Below, one piece after another: positions 1 to 7,643 of a stretch of 64,000 nt of DNA. The translations under genes were made by a program, and so were the position numbers. The notes below the pieces were generated by a model. It did not search any database. It was given only the letters and a program-made list of their open reading frames with translations, and was not told where the DNA came from. Positions within the stretch are counted from its first letter, which is position 1; every line of letters starts with the position of its first letter. The DNA is from Rhodovulum kholense (GTDB taxonomy: Bacteria; Pseudomonadota; Alphaproteobacteria; Rhodobacterales; Rhodobacteraceae), in NCBI RefSeq assembly GCF_003053725.1, contig NZ_QAYC01000013.1:1-64000 (forward strand). Reading direction: 5' to 3'.

Positions 1-140
1 CAGAACCCTTCCGGGTCCTCGACCGATTGCCGGTACATCGCCTCATACGCCGCAGCGTCAATATGAGCCCCGGACACAAAATCCGGATCCGGCGGATGGG
101 TCGCCGCAGCGGCCTCGCCGGGTTTCATCATATCGGTCAT
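1..140 (-). CDS. acs: Acetyl-CoA synthetase, N-terminal fragment (runs off the left edge)
   Basis: Only the first 46 codons are present. The start ATG is at 138-140 on the minus strand, preceded by a strong GAGGAGG ribosome binding site. The translation contains AHIDAAAYEAMYRQSVEDPE, typical of the N-terminal region of acetate-CoA ligases (acetate + ATP + CoA to acetyl-CoA) ahead of the adenylation domain. No catalytic motif is inside the window, so the call rests on this N-terminal signature. The gene is divergent from htpX, with 260 bp between the two starts. Confidence 0.8.
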   Translation of the reverse strand, partial: MTDMMKPGEAAAATHPPDPDFVSGAHIDAAAYEAMYRQSVEDPEGF

Positions 141-289
141 GCTGTATCCTCCTCTCGGTCAAGCCCCTGGCGGGGATGGCCGCCCGCCTCCTCATCCTCG
201 CCTGTTTACCAAATCCTGTAAAAAATGAACGGGAGATCGCCGGAGCGCGGAAAGAATTGTGAAACGCGTGACGCGACCGCACGGAATTT

Positions 290-305
290 TGTCAATTTGT
301 TGACA
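290..305. promoter_or_regulatory. Perfect inverted repeat TGTCAA-N4-TTGACA between acs and htpX
   Basis: A 16-bp perfect dyad (6-bp arms, TTTG spacer) lies in an AT-rich patch of the divergent acs/htpX region. Its right arm is also a consensus-like -35 hexamer reading toward htpX. It could be an operator, but no regulator can be named from the sequence. Confidence 0.35.
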
Positions 306-400
306 CCCCACCGCCCCGATAGCGCCCGGCCTGCCGCTTGCGGCGCACCCGGCCGTGCCTATATCGCGGACAGGTTTTCACGAAGCATGGCGTGACGACG

Positions 401-1303
401 ATGGGATACTTCCGGACAGCACTTCTGATGGCGGCGCTCACCGCCGTCTTCATGGGCGTGGGGGCGATGATCGCGGGCAGTTCGGGGGCGGTGATCGCCC
501 TCGTGGTGGCGGCCGCGATGAACCTCATGACCTGGTGGAACTCGGATTCCATGGTGTTGAGGATGAACAACGCCCGGCCCGCGACCGGCCCGGACGGGGC
601 CGAATTGCAGCGGATCGTGACGCGTCTGGCGCGGGGCGCGGGGATGCCGGTGCCGCGCGTCTACCTGATCGACAGCGACCAGCCCAATGCCTTTGCCACC
701 GGCCGCAGCCCTGACAACGCGGCGGTGGCCGCGACGACCGGATTGCTGGCGCGGCTTTCGCCCGAGGAAATCGCCGGCGTCATGGCGCATGAGCTGGCGC
801 ATATCCAGAACCGCGACACGCTGATCATGACCGTGACCGCCACCTTCGCGGGCGCGATCTCGATGCTGGCGAATTTCGCCTTCTTCTTCGGCGGGCGGCG
901 CGAGGGCGGCGGCGGCATCGTCGCGACGATTGCCATGGCGCTGCTGGCGCCGATGGCCGCAGGGCTGATCCAGATGGCGATCAGCCGAAGCCGGGAATAC
1001 GAGGCCGACCGGATCGGCGCCGAGATCTGCGGTCAGCCGCTGTGGCTGGCCTCGGCCCTGACCAGGATCGAGGCGCTGGCCCAGCGGATCGACAATGTCG
1101 CGGCCGAGCGCAATCCGGCCACCGCGCATATGTTCATCATCAACCCGCTGCATGGAGAAGGCCGCGACAAGCTGTTCTCGACCCATCCCAGCACCGCGAA
1201 CCGGGTCGCGGCGCTGCAGCGGATGGCGGGCTCGGCCATCCCTGCGCCCGCACCCCTTCCCCGCCCGACGATCCGCCGCGCCCCGCGCGGCCCCTGGGGC
1301 TGA
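401..1303 (+). CDS. htpX: Membrane zinc metalloprotease HtpX
   Basis: This is an M48-family inner-membrane endopeptidase that degrades misfolded membrane proteins under envelope or heat stress. From the ATG at 401 the product has 300 residues, the usual HtpX length. An N-terminal pair of membrane helices (about residues 4-45) precedes the cytoplasmic protease domain. The zinc motif is HELAH (H130, E131, H134), and the third ligand is in SREYEAD near residue 199. More hydrophobic segments follow the HELAH helix. In-frame codons exist upstream from 338, but homologues begin at [10 protein letters not shown], so 401 is preferred. The C-terminus is a proline/arginine-rich tail. Confidence 0.95.
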   Translation: MGYFRTALLMAALTAVFMGVGAMIAGSSGAVIALVVAAAMNLMTWWNSDSMVLRMNNARPATGPDGAELQRIVTRLARGAGMPVPRVYLIDSDQPNAFATGRSPDNAAVAATTGLLARLSPEEIAGVMAHELAHIQNRDTLIMTVTATFAGAISMLANFAFFFGGRREGGGGIVATIAMALLAPMAAGLIQMAISRSREYEADRIGAEICGQPLWLASALTRIEALAQRIDNVAAERNPATAHMFIINPLHGEGRDKLFSTHPSTANRVAALQRMAGSAIPAPAPLPRPTIRRAPRGPWG

Positions 1304-1316
1304 GCCCCGGCCCCCG

Positions 1317-2192
1317 TCAGCGCGACCGGACCTCGAGGCTGAAGCTGCGCGCCCCTGGGCCAAGGGCCGCGGGCGCGGCCGGAAACCGGCCCGCCTGGCG
1401 CACTGCGGCCAGCGCCAGCCCGTCGAGCCGTGCATCGCCCGACGAGCGAACTACCCGCACCGCGACCAGCGCCCCCTGGGCCGACACCGTCAACTCGACC
1501 AGGGCCGCGCCCCGGCCCGCGCCTTCGGGCACCCGGCGCTGGATGCGCGCCCGGATCGCGGCGCCCCATTCCGCCATCATCGAGGCGATCCGGCCCGGAT
1601 CGCGGGTAGCCGCACTGGCCTGACCGGCCTGCCCGCGCGCCGCGCCCCCCGCCCCGGCCGCGCGCTGCGCCTGCTGCGCCACCGAGCTTTGCGAGGCCTG
1701 GGCCTGCGCCCTTTGCGGCGGCGCGGGTGCCGGGTCGGGTTTCTGGTTGGGCCGCTCGGCCGGGCGCGGCGTGTCGGCTTCGGCCTGCCGCACCTCGGGC
1801 GCAGGGTCGGTCTTGACCTCGGGTTCCGGCGGACGCGGCGGCGGCTCGGGCGCCGCAAGCTCGGCATCGGGCGACGTCGGAGCGGCAAGGCGGGGCAAGG
1901 CGGTGTCGGGCACGGGTCTCGGGGCCTCGGGCATGGCCAGTTCGGGCAAGACCTCGGGCGGCGGCTCGACGACCGGCGGGGGCGCGATCTCGGCGGGCGT
2001 GGCCGGTTCCGGCGGGCGCTCCCACTCGGCCACCTGTTGGGCAATGGCCGCTGAGGACGCGGCGACCGTCGCCAGATCGGCGCCACCGCCGCCCGAGGAT
2101 TCGACACCTTGGGTTTCGTCCTGCGGCCAAAGCGCCAGATGCAGCACAAGCGCCGTGCCGCCGAAGGCCATGAGTTCCAGAAGGCCCCGCAT
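1317..2192 (-). CDS. tonB: TonB family energy-transducing protein
   Basis: This is a periplasm-spanning energy transducer linking the ExbB/ExbD proton-driven motor to outer-membrane receptors. The 291-residue product has one N-terminal membrane anchor (about residues 8-22) and a long Pro/Glu-rich stretch (about 58-190). A C-terminal TonB fold (about 205-290) includes VELTVSAQGALVAVRVVRSS and a closing SFSLEVRS strand. It is the last gene of the leftward haem operon, 2 bp after the second exbD, so its natural client is the HmuR receptor encoded at the other end of the locus. Sequence similarity in the linker is low, as usual for TonB, so the call leans on architecture and context. Confidence 0.88.
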   Translation of the reverse strand: MRGLLELMAFGGTALVLHLALWPQDETQGVESSGGGGADLATVAASSAAIAQQVAEWERPPEPATPAEIAPPPVVEPPPEVLPELAMPEAPRPVPDTALPRLAAPTSPDAELAAPEPPPRPPEPEVKTDPAPEVRQAEADTPRPAERPNQKPDPAPAPPQRAQAQASQSSVAQQAQRAAGAGGAARGQAGQASAATRDPGRIASMMAEWGAAIRARIQRRVPEGAGRGAALVELTVSAQGALVAVRVVRSSGDARLDGLALAAVRQAGRFPAAPAALGPGARSFSLEVRSR

Positions 2193-2194
2193 GA

Positions 2195-2575
2195 TCAGCG
2201 CGCGGCCGCCACCAGTTCGACCGGGGTCACGCCCTCGGCCGCAAGCCGCGCCAGCACCCGCGCGACCGCCGCGCCGTCGACCGCGCGGTCGGCGCGCACC
2301 GTCAGCGGCCCCTCGCGCGGGGCCTCAGCCAGCGCCGGATAGACCGCCTCGTCCCGCGCATCGCGATAGGCCAGCGTGCCATCGGCGGCGATCAGCAGGG
2401 CCTCGATCCCCTCGGGCGGGCGGTCGGACGTGGCCTCGGGCGGATGCACCTCGATCGGGTCGGGCGGCGCCAGCCGGGCGCCGATCAGGAAGAAGATCAG
2501 CAGCAGGAACACCACGTTGATCATCGGAACCACGCTTTCCCGCGCCGGGCGCGGGGCGGCCAGGGACAGGCGCAT
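2195..2575 (-). CDS. exbD: ExbD/TolR family biopolymer transport protein (second copy)
   Basis: This small protein has one membrane helix and a periplasmic domain, and forms the ExbBD motor. The 126 residues start with a short cytoplasmic tail. The hallmark PMINVVFLLLIFFLIGAR follows; ExbD usually has a conserved Asp in this helix (PMIDVVF), here replaced by Asn. The immediately upstream paralogue keeps that Asp. Residues 45-126 form the periplasmic domain. The gene follows the first exbD by 4 bp and precedes tonB by 2 bp. The Asp-to-Asn change suggests an accessory role beside the intact copy, which is an inference. Confidence 0.88.
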   Translation of the reverse strand: MRLSLAAPRPARESVVPMINVVFLLLIFFLIGARLAPPDPIEVHPPEATSDRPPEGIEALLIAADGTLAYRDARDEAVYPALAEAPREGPLTVRADRAVDGAAVARVLARLAAEGVTPVELVAAAR

Positions 2576-2579
2576 GGGG

Positions 2580-2963
2580 TCACTCCACCAGGATCGGTTG
2601 CGTGTAGCCCGCCGCCGACAGCGTCTCGATCACCTCGATCACCCGCTGCAGGTCGGCGCCGTCGCGGGGGCGCAGCACGACCGGGTCGGTCGGCGCCTCG
2701 ACCAGCGACGACAGGGCATTGGCCAGACCGTCGAGCGGGGTCTCGACGCCATTCAGCGCCAGCGCCTCGGGACGGATGTCGACCAGACGGGGCGGACCGG
2801 ACCACTCGCCCGTGCCGCCCGCCCCGCCCGCGACCGGAAGCGACACCTCGGCACCCATCCGGGCCGCAAGCATGAAGAAGACCAGCAACAGGAACACCAC
2901 GTCGATCATCGGCGTGAGACTCGGCCGCCGCCGGGGCGCGGGAGGCGCGAGACCGAGGCTCAT
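2580..2963 (-). CDS. exbD: ExbD/TolR family biopolymer transport protein (first copy)
   Basis: This is a subunit of the proton-motive-force-driven ExbBD complex. From the ATG at 2963 it has 127 residues and begins MSLGLAPPAPRRRPSLTP. The membrane helix that follows contains PMIDVVFLLLVFFML, including the Asp expected to carry protons. A periplasmic domain makes up the rest. The start codon overlaps the end of exbB, which implies translational coupling. A longer reading frame begins upstream at 3071, but that part lies inside exbB and has no homology-like sequence. Confidence 0.9.
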   Translation of the reverse strand: MSLGLAPPAPRRRPSLTPMIDVVFLLLVFFMLAARMGAEVSLPVAGGAGGTGEWSGPPRLVDIRPEALALNGVETPLDGLANALSSLVEAPTDPVVLRPRDGADLQRVIEVIETLSAAGYTQPILVE

Positions 2964-3628
2964 TCCGCCGCCGCCCGAAGCGCCGCCCGGCCCGGCCCGC
3001 CCCGGGTCAGCACCCGGGTCGCGGCATCCTCGATATCGACCCGCGCGGTCTCGGTGACGCTTTCGAACCACGACAGCGACACAGAGGCCGGGATCGCCAC
3101 GGCCATGCCCGCCGCGGTGGTCAGCAGCGCCTCCCAGATGCCGCCGGCGAGCGCCGAGGGATCGGCGCGCGCGCCGGTTTCCTGCAGGGTCTTGAAGGCA
3201 GCGATCATGCCCAGAACCGTGCCCAGCAGACCGATCAGCGGCGCGATGGTCGCGATCAGGTCAAGCGCGCGCAGCCCGGACCGCGCGCGGGTCAGCTCGC
3301 GCGTGGCAACGCGGGCGACCTCTTCGCGGGCGGTGGTGGCGTCAAGCTCGGGGTCGAGCCGCGCCTCGATGGCGGCCCTGACCGCGACCGCGCGCAGCCC
3401 CCGCCGCCCCTCGAGCGCGGTCCGGGCGCGCCAGACATCGCCCTCGAGCCAGCTTGCGACCGCGCCATTCGCCGCCGCCCGCGACCAGGCCCCGACCAGC
3501 GCCAGGCGCCAGAGCTTCCACAGGATCAGCGCCACCGTCAGCACCGACAGCGCGGCGATGGCCCAGATCGCCGGGCCGCCCTTGTCGAGGAAATCTGCAA
3601 TCGCGGCGGTCTTTTCGGTCAGGTCCAT
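2960..3628 (-). CDS. exbB: ExbB/TolQ/MotA family proton channel protein
   Basis: This is the pore-forming stator of the TonB energising complex. The 222 residues have an N-terminal helix (about 16-38), a cytoplasmic region, and two further helices. The first contains ATIAPLIGLLGTVLGMI, the ExbB/MotA signature, and the second GIWEALLTTAAGMAVAIPA. I chose the ATG at 3628 because GGAG lies 9 bases upstream and the translation MDLTEKTAAIADFLDKGG is family-like. A second ATG at 3655 overlaps the hmuV stop codon as ATGA and could be used for coupling. It is followed by two exbD genes and tonB. Confidence 0.92.
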   Translation of the reverse strand: MDLTEKTAAIADFLDKGGPAIWAIAALSVLTVALILWKLWRLALVGAWSRAAANGAVASWLEGDVWRARTALEGRRGLRAVAVRAAIEARLDPELDATTAREEVARVATRELTRARSGLRALDLIATIAPLIGLLGTVLGMIAAFKTLQETGARADPSALAGGIWEALLTTAAGMAVAIPASVSLSWFESVTETARVDIEDAATRVLTRGGPGRAALRAAAE

Positions 3629-3651
3629 GGGTCGGTCTCCGTGATTGGGCG

Positions 3652-4440
3652 TCATTCGGCGGCGATCGGGCCGCTGGCCTGGGGCAGAAGGTAGGGGCCG
3701 TTGACGGGCAGCGCGTTCACGCGCAGCGGGCAGAGATAGGCGGGGCTGAGCAGGTCGTCGCGCAGCACCTCGGCGCACGGCCCCTGCGCCATCAGCCGCC
3801 CGCCCGCCATCAGCGCCACGCTGTCGGCGAACATCGCGGTGAGGTTCAGATCATGCATGACGGCAACAATGCCGCCGCCCGCATCGGCGAAGTCGCGCAC
3901 GATCCGCATCACCTGCAACTGGTGGCCGATATCGAGCGCGGAAACCGGCTCGTCGAGAAACAGCCAGCGCGGCTGGCCATGGGCGGTCGGGTGCCAGATC
4001 TGGGCCAGCACCCGGGCCAGCTGCACCCGCTGCTGCTCGCCGCCCGACAGTTCCTGATAGGGGCGTGGCTCGAAGCCCGCCAGACCGACCCGCGCAAGCG
4101 CCTTCGGCACCAGATCGGGCTCGGCCGCCTCGACGCCGCCCATCAGGCCCAGCCGGACCACCTCGGCGGCGGTGAAGGGAAAGGCCATGGGGGTGGCCTG
4201 CGGCAGCACCCCGCGAAGGCCTGCGAGCACCCAGGGTCGAAGGGAGGCGGGATCGTGTTGGTTCAGCCGGATCCGCCCGTCATGGGAGAGTTCACCCGTG
4301 AGTGCTCGCAGAAGGGTCGTCTTGCCCGAACCGTTCGGGCCGACGATGGCAGTGACCTGCCCGGGCCGCGCGCGGAAATCGACCCCGGTCAGGATCTCGC
4401 GGCGCCCCAGGCGGACGGTGATGTCGGTGGCCTCGAGCAT
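3652..4440 (-). CDS. hmuV: Haem ABC transporter ATP-binding protein HmuV
   Basis: This is the cytoplasmic ATPase driving haem import through HmuU. The 262 residues carry all ABC motifs: Walker A GPNGSGKTT (about 34-42), signature LSGGEQQRV, Walker B WLFLDEP, D-loop SALD, and the switch histidine in VMHDLN. The length matches HmuV/FecE-type subunits. The gene sits directly after hmuU (3 bp) and its stop overlaps a possible exbB start. Confidence 0.94.
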   Translation of the reverse strand: MLEATDITVRLGRREILTGVDFRARPGQVTAIVGPNGSGKTTLLRALTGELSHDGRIRLNQHDPASLRPWVLAGLRGVLPQATPMAFPFTAAEVVRLGLMGGVEAAEPDLVPKALARVGLAGFEPRPYQELSGGEQQRVQLARVLAQIWHPTAHGQPRWLFLDEPVSALDIGHQLQVMRIVRDFADAGGGIVAVMHDLNLTAMFADSVALMAGGRLMAQGPCAEVLRDDLLSPAYLCPLRVNALPVNGPYLLPQASGPIAAE

Positions 4441-4443
4441 CGC

Positions 4444-5520
4444 CTAGAACCCCAGCGAGCCGCGGCGGCGCAGCAGGATCCAGAGGAAGACAGGCCCGCC
4501 CAGAATGGCGGTGACGATGCCGATGGGCAGCTCGGCCGGGGCGATCAGGCTGCGCGCGATCATGTCGGCGCCGATCAGCAGCGCGGCCCCCAGAAGGGCG
4601 GCATTGACCAGCAGCGGCCGGTGGTCGGGCCCGGTTGCGAGGCGCAGAAGATGCGGCACCACGATGCCGACGAAGCCGATGCCGCCGCTGACGGCGACCG
4701 CCGCGCCGGTCGCGCCCGCCACGGTCAGGATCGCCACGGTCTTGAGCCGCTGCACCGGGATGCCGACATGGGCGGCGGCGGCCTCGCCCAGCGACAGCCC
4801 GTTCAGCCCCCGCGCCAGCATCGGCGCGGCGACAAGCGCCAGGATCATCAGCGGCGCGGCGGCGGCAAGCTTGGTCCAGGTGGCGCCCGCCAGCGAACCG
4901 AGTCCCCAGAAGGTCAGGTCGCGCAGCTGCGCATCGTCCGCGATGTAGACGAGAATTCCGGAAAGCGCCCCCGCCAGCGCGCCCAGCGCGATGCCGCCCA
5001 GAAGCATGGTCGCAACCGAGGTCTGACCGCGCCGCGTGGCGATGCCGTACAGCACCAGCGTCGTGGCCCAGCCGCCCGCGAAGGCTGCGACCGGCACCAG
5101 ATGATAGCCCAGCACGCCCGCGATCCCGGCGGGCAGGAGGCCGCCCAGAACGATGGCCGCGATGGCACCAAGACCCGCGCCCGCGCTGACGCCGACCAGC
5201 CCCGGATCGGCCAGCGGGTTGCGGAAGAGGCCCTGCATCACCGCGCCCGACACAGCCAGCGCCGCGCCGACCAGCGCGCCCATGGCCAGCCGGGGCAGGC
5301 GGATCTCGAACAGCACGACCCGGTCGGCCAGCGCGACCTCGCGCCCCGCCATGATGTCGGCCAGCACCGCCCAGGGCGAGGTGCCCGCAGCACCCACGGC
5401 CAGGCTTGCCGCCGACATGACCGCCAGCGCCAGCACCAGCAGCGCCGTCAGCCGCCAGGCGCGCGGCGTGCGGTCCCAGTGGGGCGCGGGTCCGGCGACC
5501 TCGTGGGGAAGCGCGACCAT
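4444..5520 (-). CDS. hmuU: Haem ABC transporter permease HmuU
   Basis: This is a BtuC/FecCD-family inner-membrane permease that forms the haem channel. From the ATG at 5520 it has 358 residues with about ten hydrophobic helices. Family motifs include RLPRLAMGALVGAALAVSGA near residue 75 and GGIGFVGIVVPHLLRL near residue 265, the latter being the site that couples to the ATPase. The upstream in-frame extension to 5628 runs inside hmuT and is discarded. It is 4 bp from the end of hmuT in a continuous leftward operon. Confidence 0.94.
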   Translation of the reverse strand: MVALPHEVAGPAPHWDRTPRAWRLTALLVLALAVMSAASLAVGAAGTSPWAVLADIMAGREVALADRVVLFEIRLPRLAMGALVGAALAVSGAVMQGLFRNPLADPGLVGVSAGAGLGAIAAIVLGGLLPAGIAGVLGYHLVPVAAFAGGWATTLVLYGIATRRGQTSVATMLLGGIALGALAGALSGILVYIADDAQLRDLTFWGLGSLAGATWTKLAAAAPLMILALVAAPMLARGLNGLSLGEAAAAHVGIPVQRLKTVAILTVAGATGAAVAVSGGIGFVGIVVPHLLRLATGPDHRPLLVNAALLGAALLIGADMIARSLIAPAELPIGIVTAILGGPVFLWILLRRRGSLGF

Positions 5521-5524
5521 AGGT

Positions 5525-6355
5525 TCAGCTCCCGGCCCGGTCGAGCGCGTCGGACAGATCGCGCACCGCCTGGGCCGTGCGCGGCCCGAAGCCCAGCAAA
5601 TAAAGCCCGTCCATCGAGACAAGCGCACCGCTGGCGGCAGCAGGCGTGGTGCGCACGGCGGGCAGCGCCAGTACCTCGGGCGCCAGATCCTCGGCGCCCT
5701 CGCGGGCCATCATCAGGATCACGTCGGGGGCGGCCCGGGTGACGGCCTCGTCGGTGAGCGGCTTGTAGCCCTCGAAATCCTCGATCGCGTTCACGCCGCC
5801 CGCCAGCCGGATGATTCCGTCGGCGGCGGTGTCGCGCCCGCTGGCCAGCAGCCGCCCGCCCTGTACCGACAGGACGAACAGCACCCGCCGCGCGGGGCCA
5901 TCGGCCGCCTGCGCGGCGGCGTCATCAAGCGCGCGGCCCACATCGGCGGCGAGGGCCGCGCCCTTTTCGGGCACGCCCAGAGCCTTGGCCACGACCTCGA
6001 TCTTGGCGATCACCGCGTCGCGGTCATAGCCGTCGGGCACCTCGACAAAGGGGACCGCGGCGGATTTCAGCAGATCGACCGCCTCGGGCGGTCCGGCGCC
6101 CTCTTCGGCCAGGATCAGGTCCGGCGCGACCGACAGCACGCCCTCGGCCGACAGACGCCGGACATAGCCCACATCGGGCAGCGCCGTGACCGCTTCGGGC
6201 CAGCTGGAGGTCGTGTCGCGCGCCACCAGCCGGTCGGCCTCGCCCAGTGCAACGACGATTTCGGTCACCGCGCCGCCCAGCGACACCACCCGGTCGGCCG
6301 CCTGCGCAGGCAGGGCCGCCGCCGCAAGCGCCAAGGCCGCCAGAGCGCGGATCAT
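5525..6355 (-). CDS. hmuT: Periplasmic haem-binding protein HmuT
   Basis: This is the substrate-binding component of the haem ABC importer. The 276 residues begin with a clear Sec signal peptide (MIRALAALALAAAALPAQAA). A class III (helical-backbone) binding protein fold follows, with VVSLGGAVTEIVVALGEADR and VGYVRRLSAEGVLSVAPDLI, typical of HmuT. The start codon overlaps the hmuS stop as ATGA, so the two are translationally coupled. Confidence 0.94.
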   Translation of the reverse strand: MIRALAALALAAAALPAQAADRVVSLGGAVTEIVVALGEADRLVARDTTSSWPEAVTALPDVGYVRRLSAEGVLSVAPDLILAEEGAGPPEAVDLLKSAAVPFVEVPDGYDRDAVIAKIEVVAKALGVPEKGAALAADVGRALDDAAAQAADGPARRVLFVLSVQGGRLLASGRDTAADGIIRLAGGVNAIEDFEGYKPLTDEAVTRAAPDVILMMAREGAEDLAPEVLALPAVRTTPAAASGALVSMDGLYLLGFGPRTAQAVRDLSDALDRAGS

Positions 6356-7401
6356 GCCGCCACCTCAAGCCCCGGCAGCGCGGCCGCGATCTCGGCCCAG
6401 GGACCGGTGTGATCGACATCGCCGACCCGCATGCCGAAGGCCTGAAGGATCAGCATCCCCTCGGCATCGAACGCCTCGACCGACAGGGCCGGGCCGCGCC
6501 GGGTCGGCTTCGTCACCGCCCAGACCTCGGCCACATGATCGGCACGCAGATGCAGGTTGAAGCCGGGATCGAGAATGTTCAGCCAGGGGCCGGTCGGCTT
6601 GACGGTCTCGATGGGTCCGGAATGGATCTCGATGCAGCCGCGATTGCCCACGAACATCATGAAGGGCAGCGCCTCGTCGGCCACCGCGTTCAGAAGCCCG
6701 TGCAGGCAATCGGGCGCCAGCGGCCGGACATAGGGCGCGCCCGCGATCCGGTAGGCGCCAAGCCGGTTCATCTTGAGCTTGCGCACCATCTGCAGGAACT
6801 GGTGGGTGTCGGTCAGCCGGTCCCACTGTCCGCGCAGGGTCTCGACCGCGCCGCGATCCGCCTTGGCGGGCTCGGAAGGCGCGCGCGGGTCAAGCGTCAG
6901 CCGGTCGGACTGGTCCTCCAGCCGGACGGCATCGACAAGCGCGCGCCAGGCCTCGACCGACGAGCCGTCGCGCAGGTGGATCTTGTGGACCGCATCCCCG
7001 GCCGCATCGAACACCTGGAGCGAGCGGCGCACCTTGCCACCCCGGGTCTGTTCGACCGCGAAGCCATGGACCCAGTGCTTGGGAAAGATCCTGAGATCGA
7101 CCGCCGGGCTCAGCACCATCGCGGCGTGATCGCCGGGCGTATAGGGGCCGTAGGTTCCGACCTTCTCGATCACCGCGCTGTCGTTGCGGGTCAGGGCCAT
7201 CACCTCGCCGAGCCCCGGCATCGCCTGCATCAGCGCGTCCGGATGGGCCGCGATGCGGGTCACGCCCTGCCCGGTTTCGGCCGCCAGCAGCTCGGCCTCG
7301 GCCACGCCCAGACTGTCGGCCAGATCCCGGGCGCGGGCGGTGGATTTCTCTTGCCGGATCGACCTGATCCGGTCCGGCGATACAGGCTTGCCGTCTCCCA
7401 T
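6352..7401 (-). CDS. hmuS: Haem-handling/degrading protein HmuS (HemS/ChuX-ChuS family)
   Basis: This cytoplasmic protein receives imported haem and releases or delivers its iron. The 349 residues contain the duplicated HemS fold, one half ending near residue 165 and the second beginning around PAKADRGAVETLRGQWDRL. The segment GNRGCIEIHSGPI is characteristic of the family. It is the first gene of the leftward haem operon. An AAGGGAG ribosome binding site lies 7 bases before the ATG, and the gene faces hmuR across a 242-bp intergenic region. Confidence 0.92.
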   Translation of the reverse strand: MGDGKPVSPDRIRSIRQEKSTARARDLADSLGVAEAELLAAETGQGVTRIAAHPDALMQAMPGLGEVMALTRNDSAVIEKVGTYGPYTPGDHAAMVLSPAVDLRIFPKHWVHGFAVEQTRGGKVRRSLQVFDAAGDAVHKIHLRDGSSVEAWRALVDAVRLEDQSDRLTLDPRAPSEPAKADRGAVETLRGQWDRLTDTHQFLQMVRKLKMNRLGAYRIAGAPYVRPLAPDCLHGLLNAVADEALPFMMFVGNRGCIEIHSGPIETVKPTGPWLNILDPGFNLHLRADHVAEVWAVTKPTRRGPALSVEAFDAEGMLILQAFGMRVGDVDHTGPWAEIAAALPGLEVAA

Positions 7402-7511
7402 GGGAGGCTCCCTTCGAAGGTCCTGATGGATGCGGCTGGCCCGGCGGCGCCGTCCCGGGGCGCGCGCGCAGCTTGCTGGATATCTTGGGCCATTCCCGTG
7501 GCCCTCAATGT

Positions 7512-7526
7512 TGACAGAAACTATCA
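7512..7526. promoter_or_regulatory. TGA-N9-TCA iron-responsive operator candidate between hmuS and hmuR
   Basis: The sequence TGACAGAAACTATCA is a near-perfect dyad (TGA, C/T, AG, AAA, CT, A/G, TCA) in an AT-rich island of an otherwise GC-rich region. It lies about 110-130 bp from both divergent starts. TGA-N9-TCA is the form described for RirA boxes in Rhizobiales and for the iron-Rhodo-box of Rhodobacterales, which is linked to IscR. Iron or haem repression of both transcripts from this site is inferred. Confidence 0.6.
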
Positions 7527-7643
7527 GATTTCATACCCGATGCAAGACCGTCGTGCGGGACCCCGTCGGCGGATGTCCAAGCGACATGCGCCAGCCGCTT
7601 TGCCAGCCATGAGATCTTTCGTGACCTGACAAGGGGATGGAAC

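Noticed and set aside
338-400. N-terminal extension of HtpX from 338
   Set aside because: The extra residues are Arg-rich and unlike the family, while the ATG at 401 gives the standard HtpX beginning and length.
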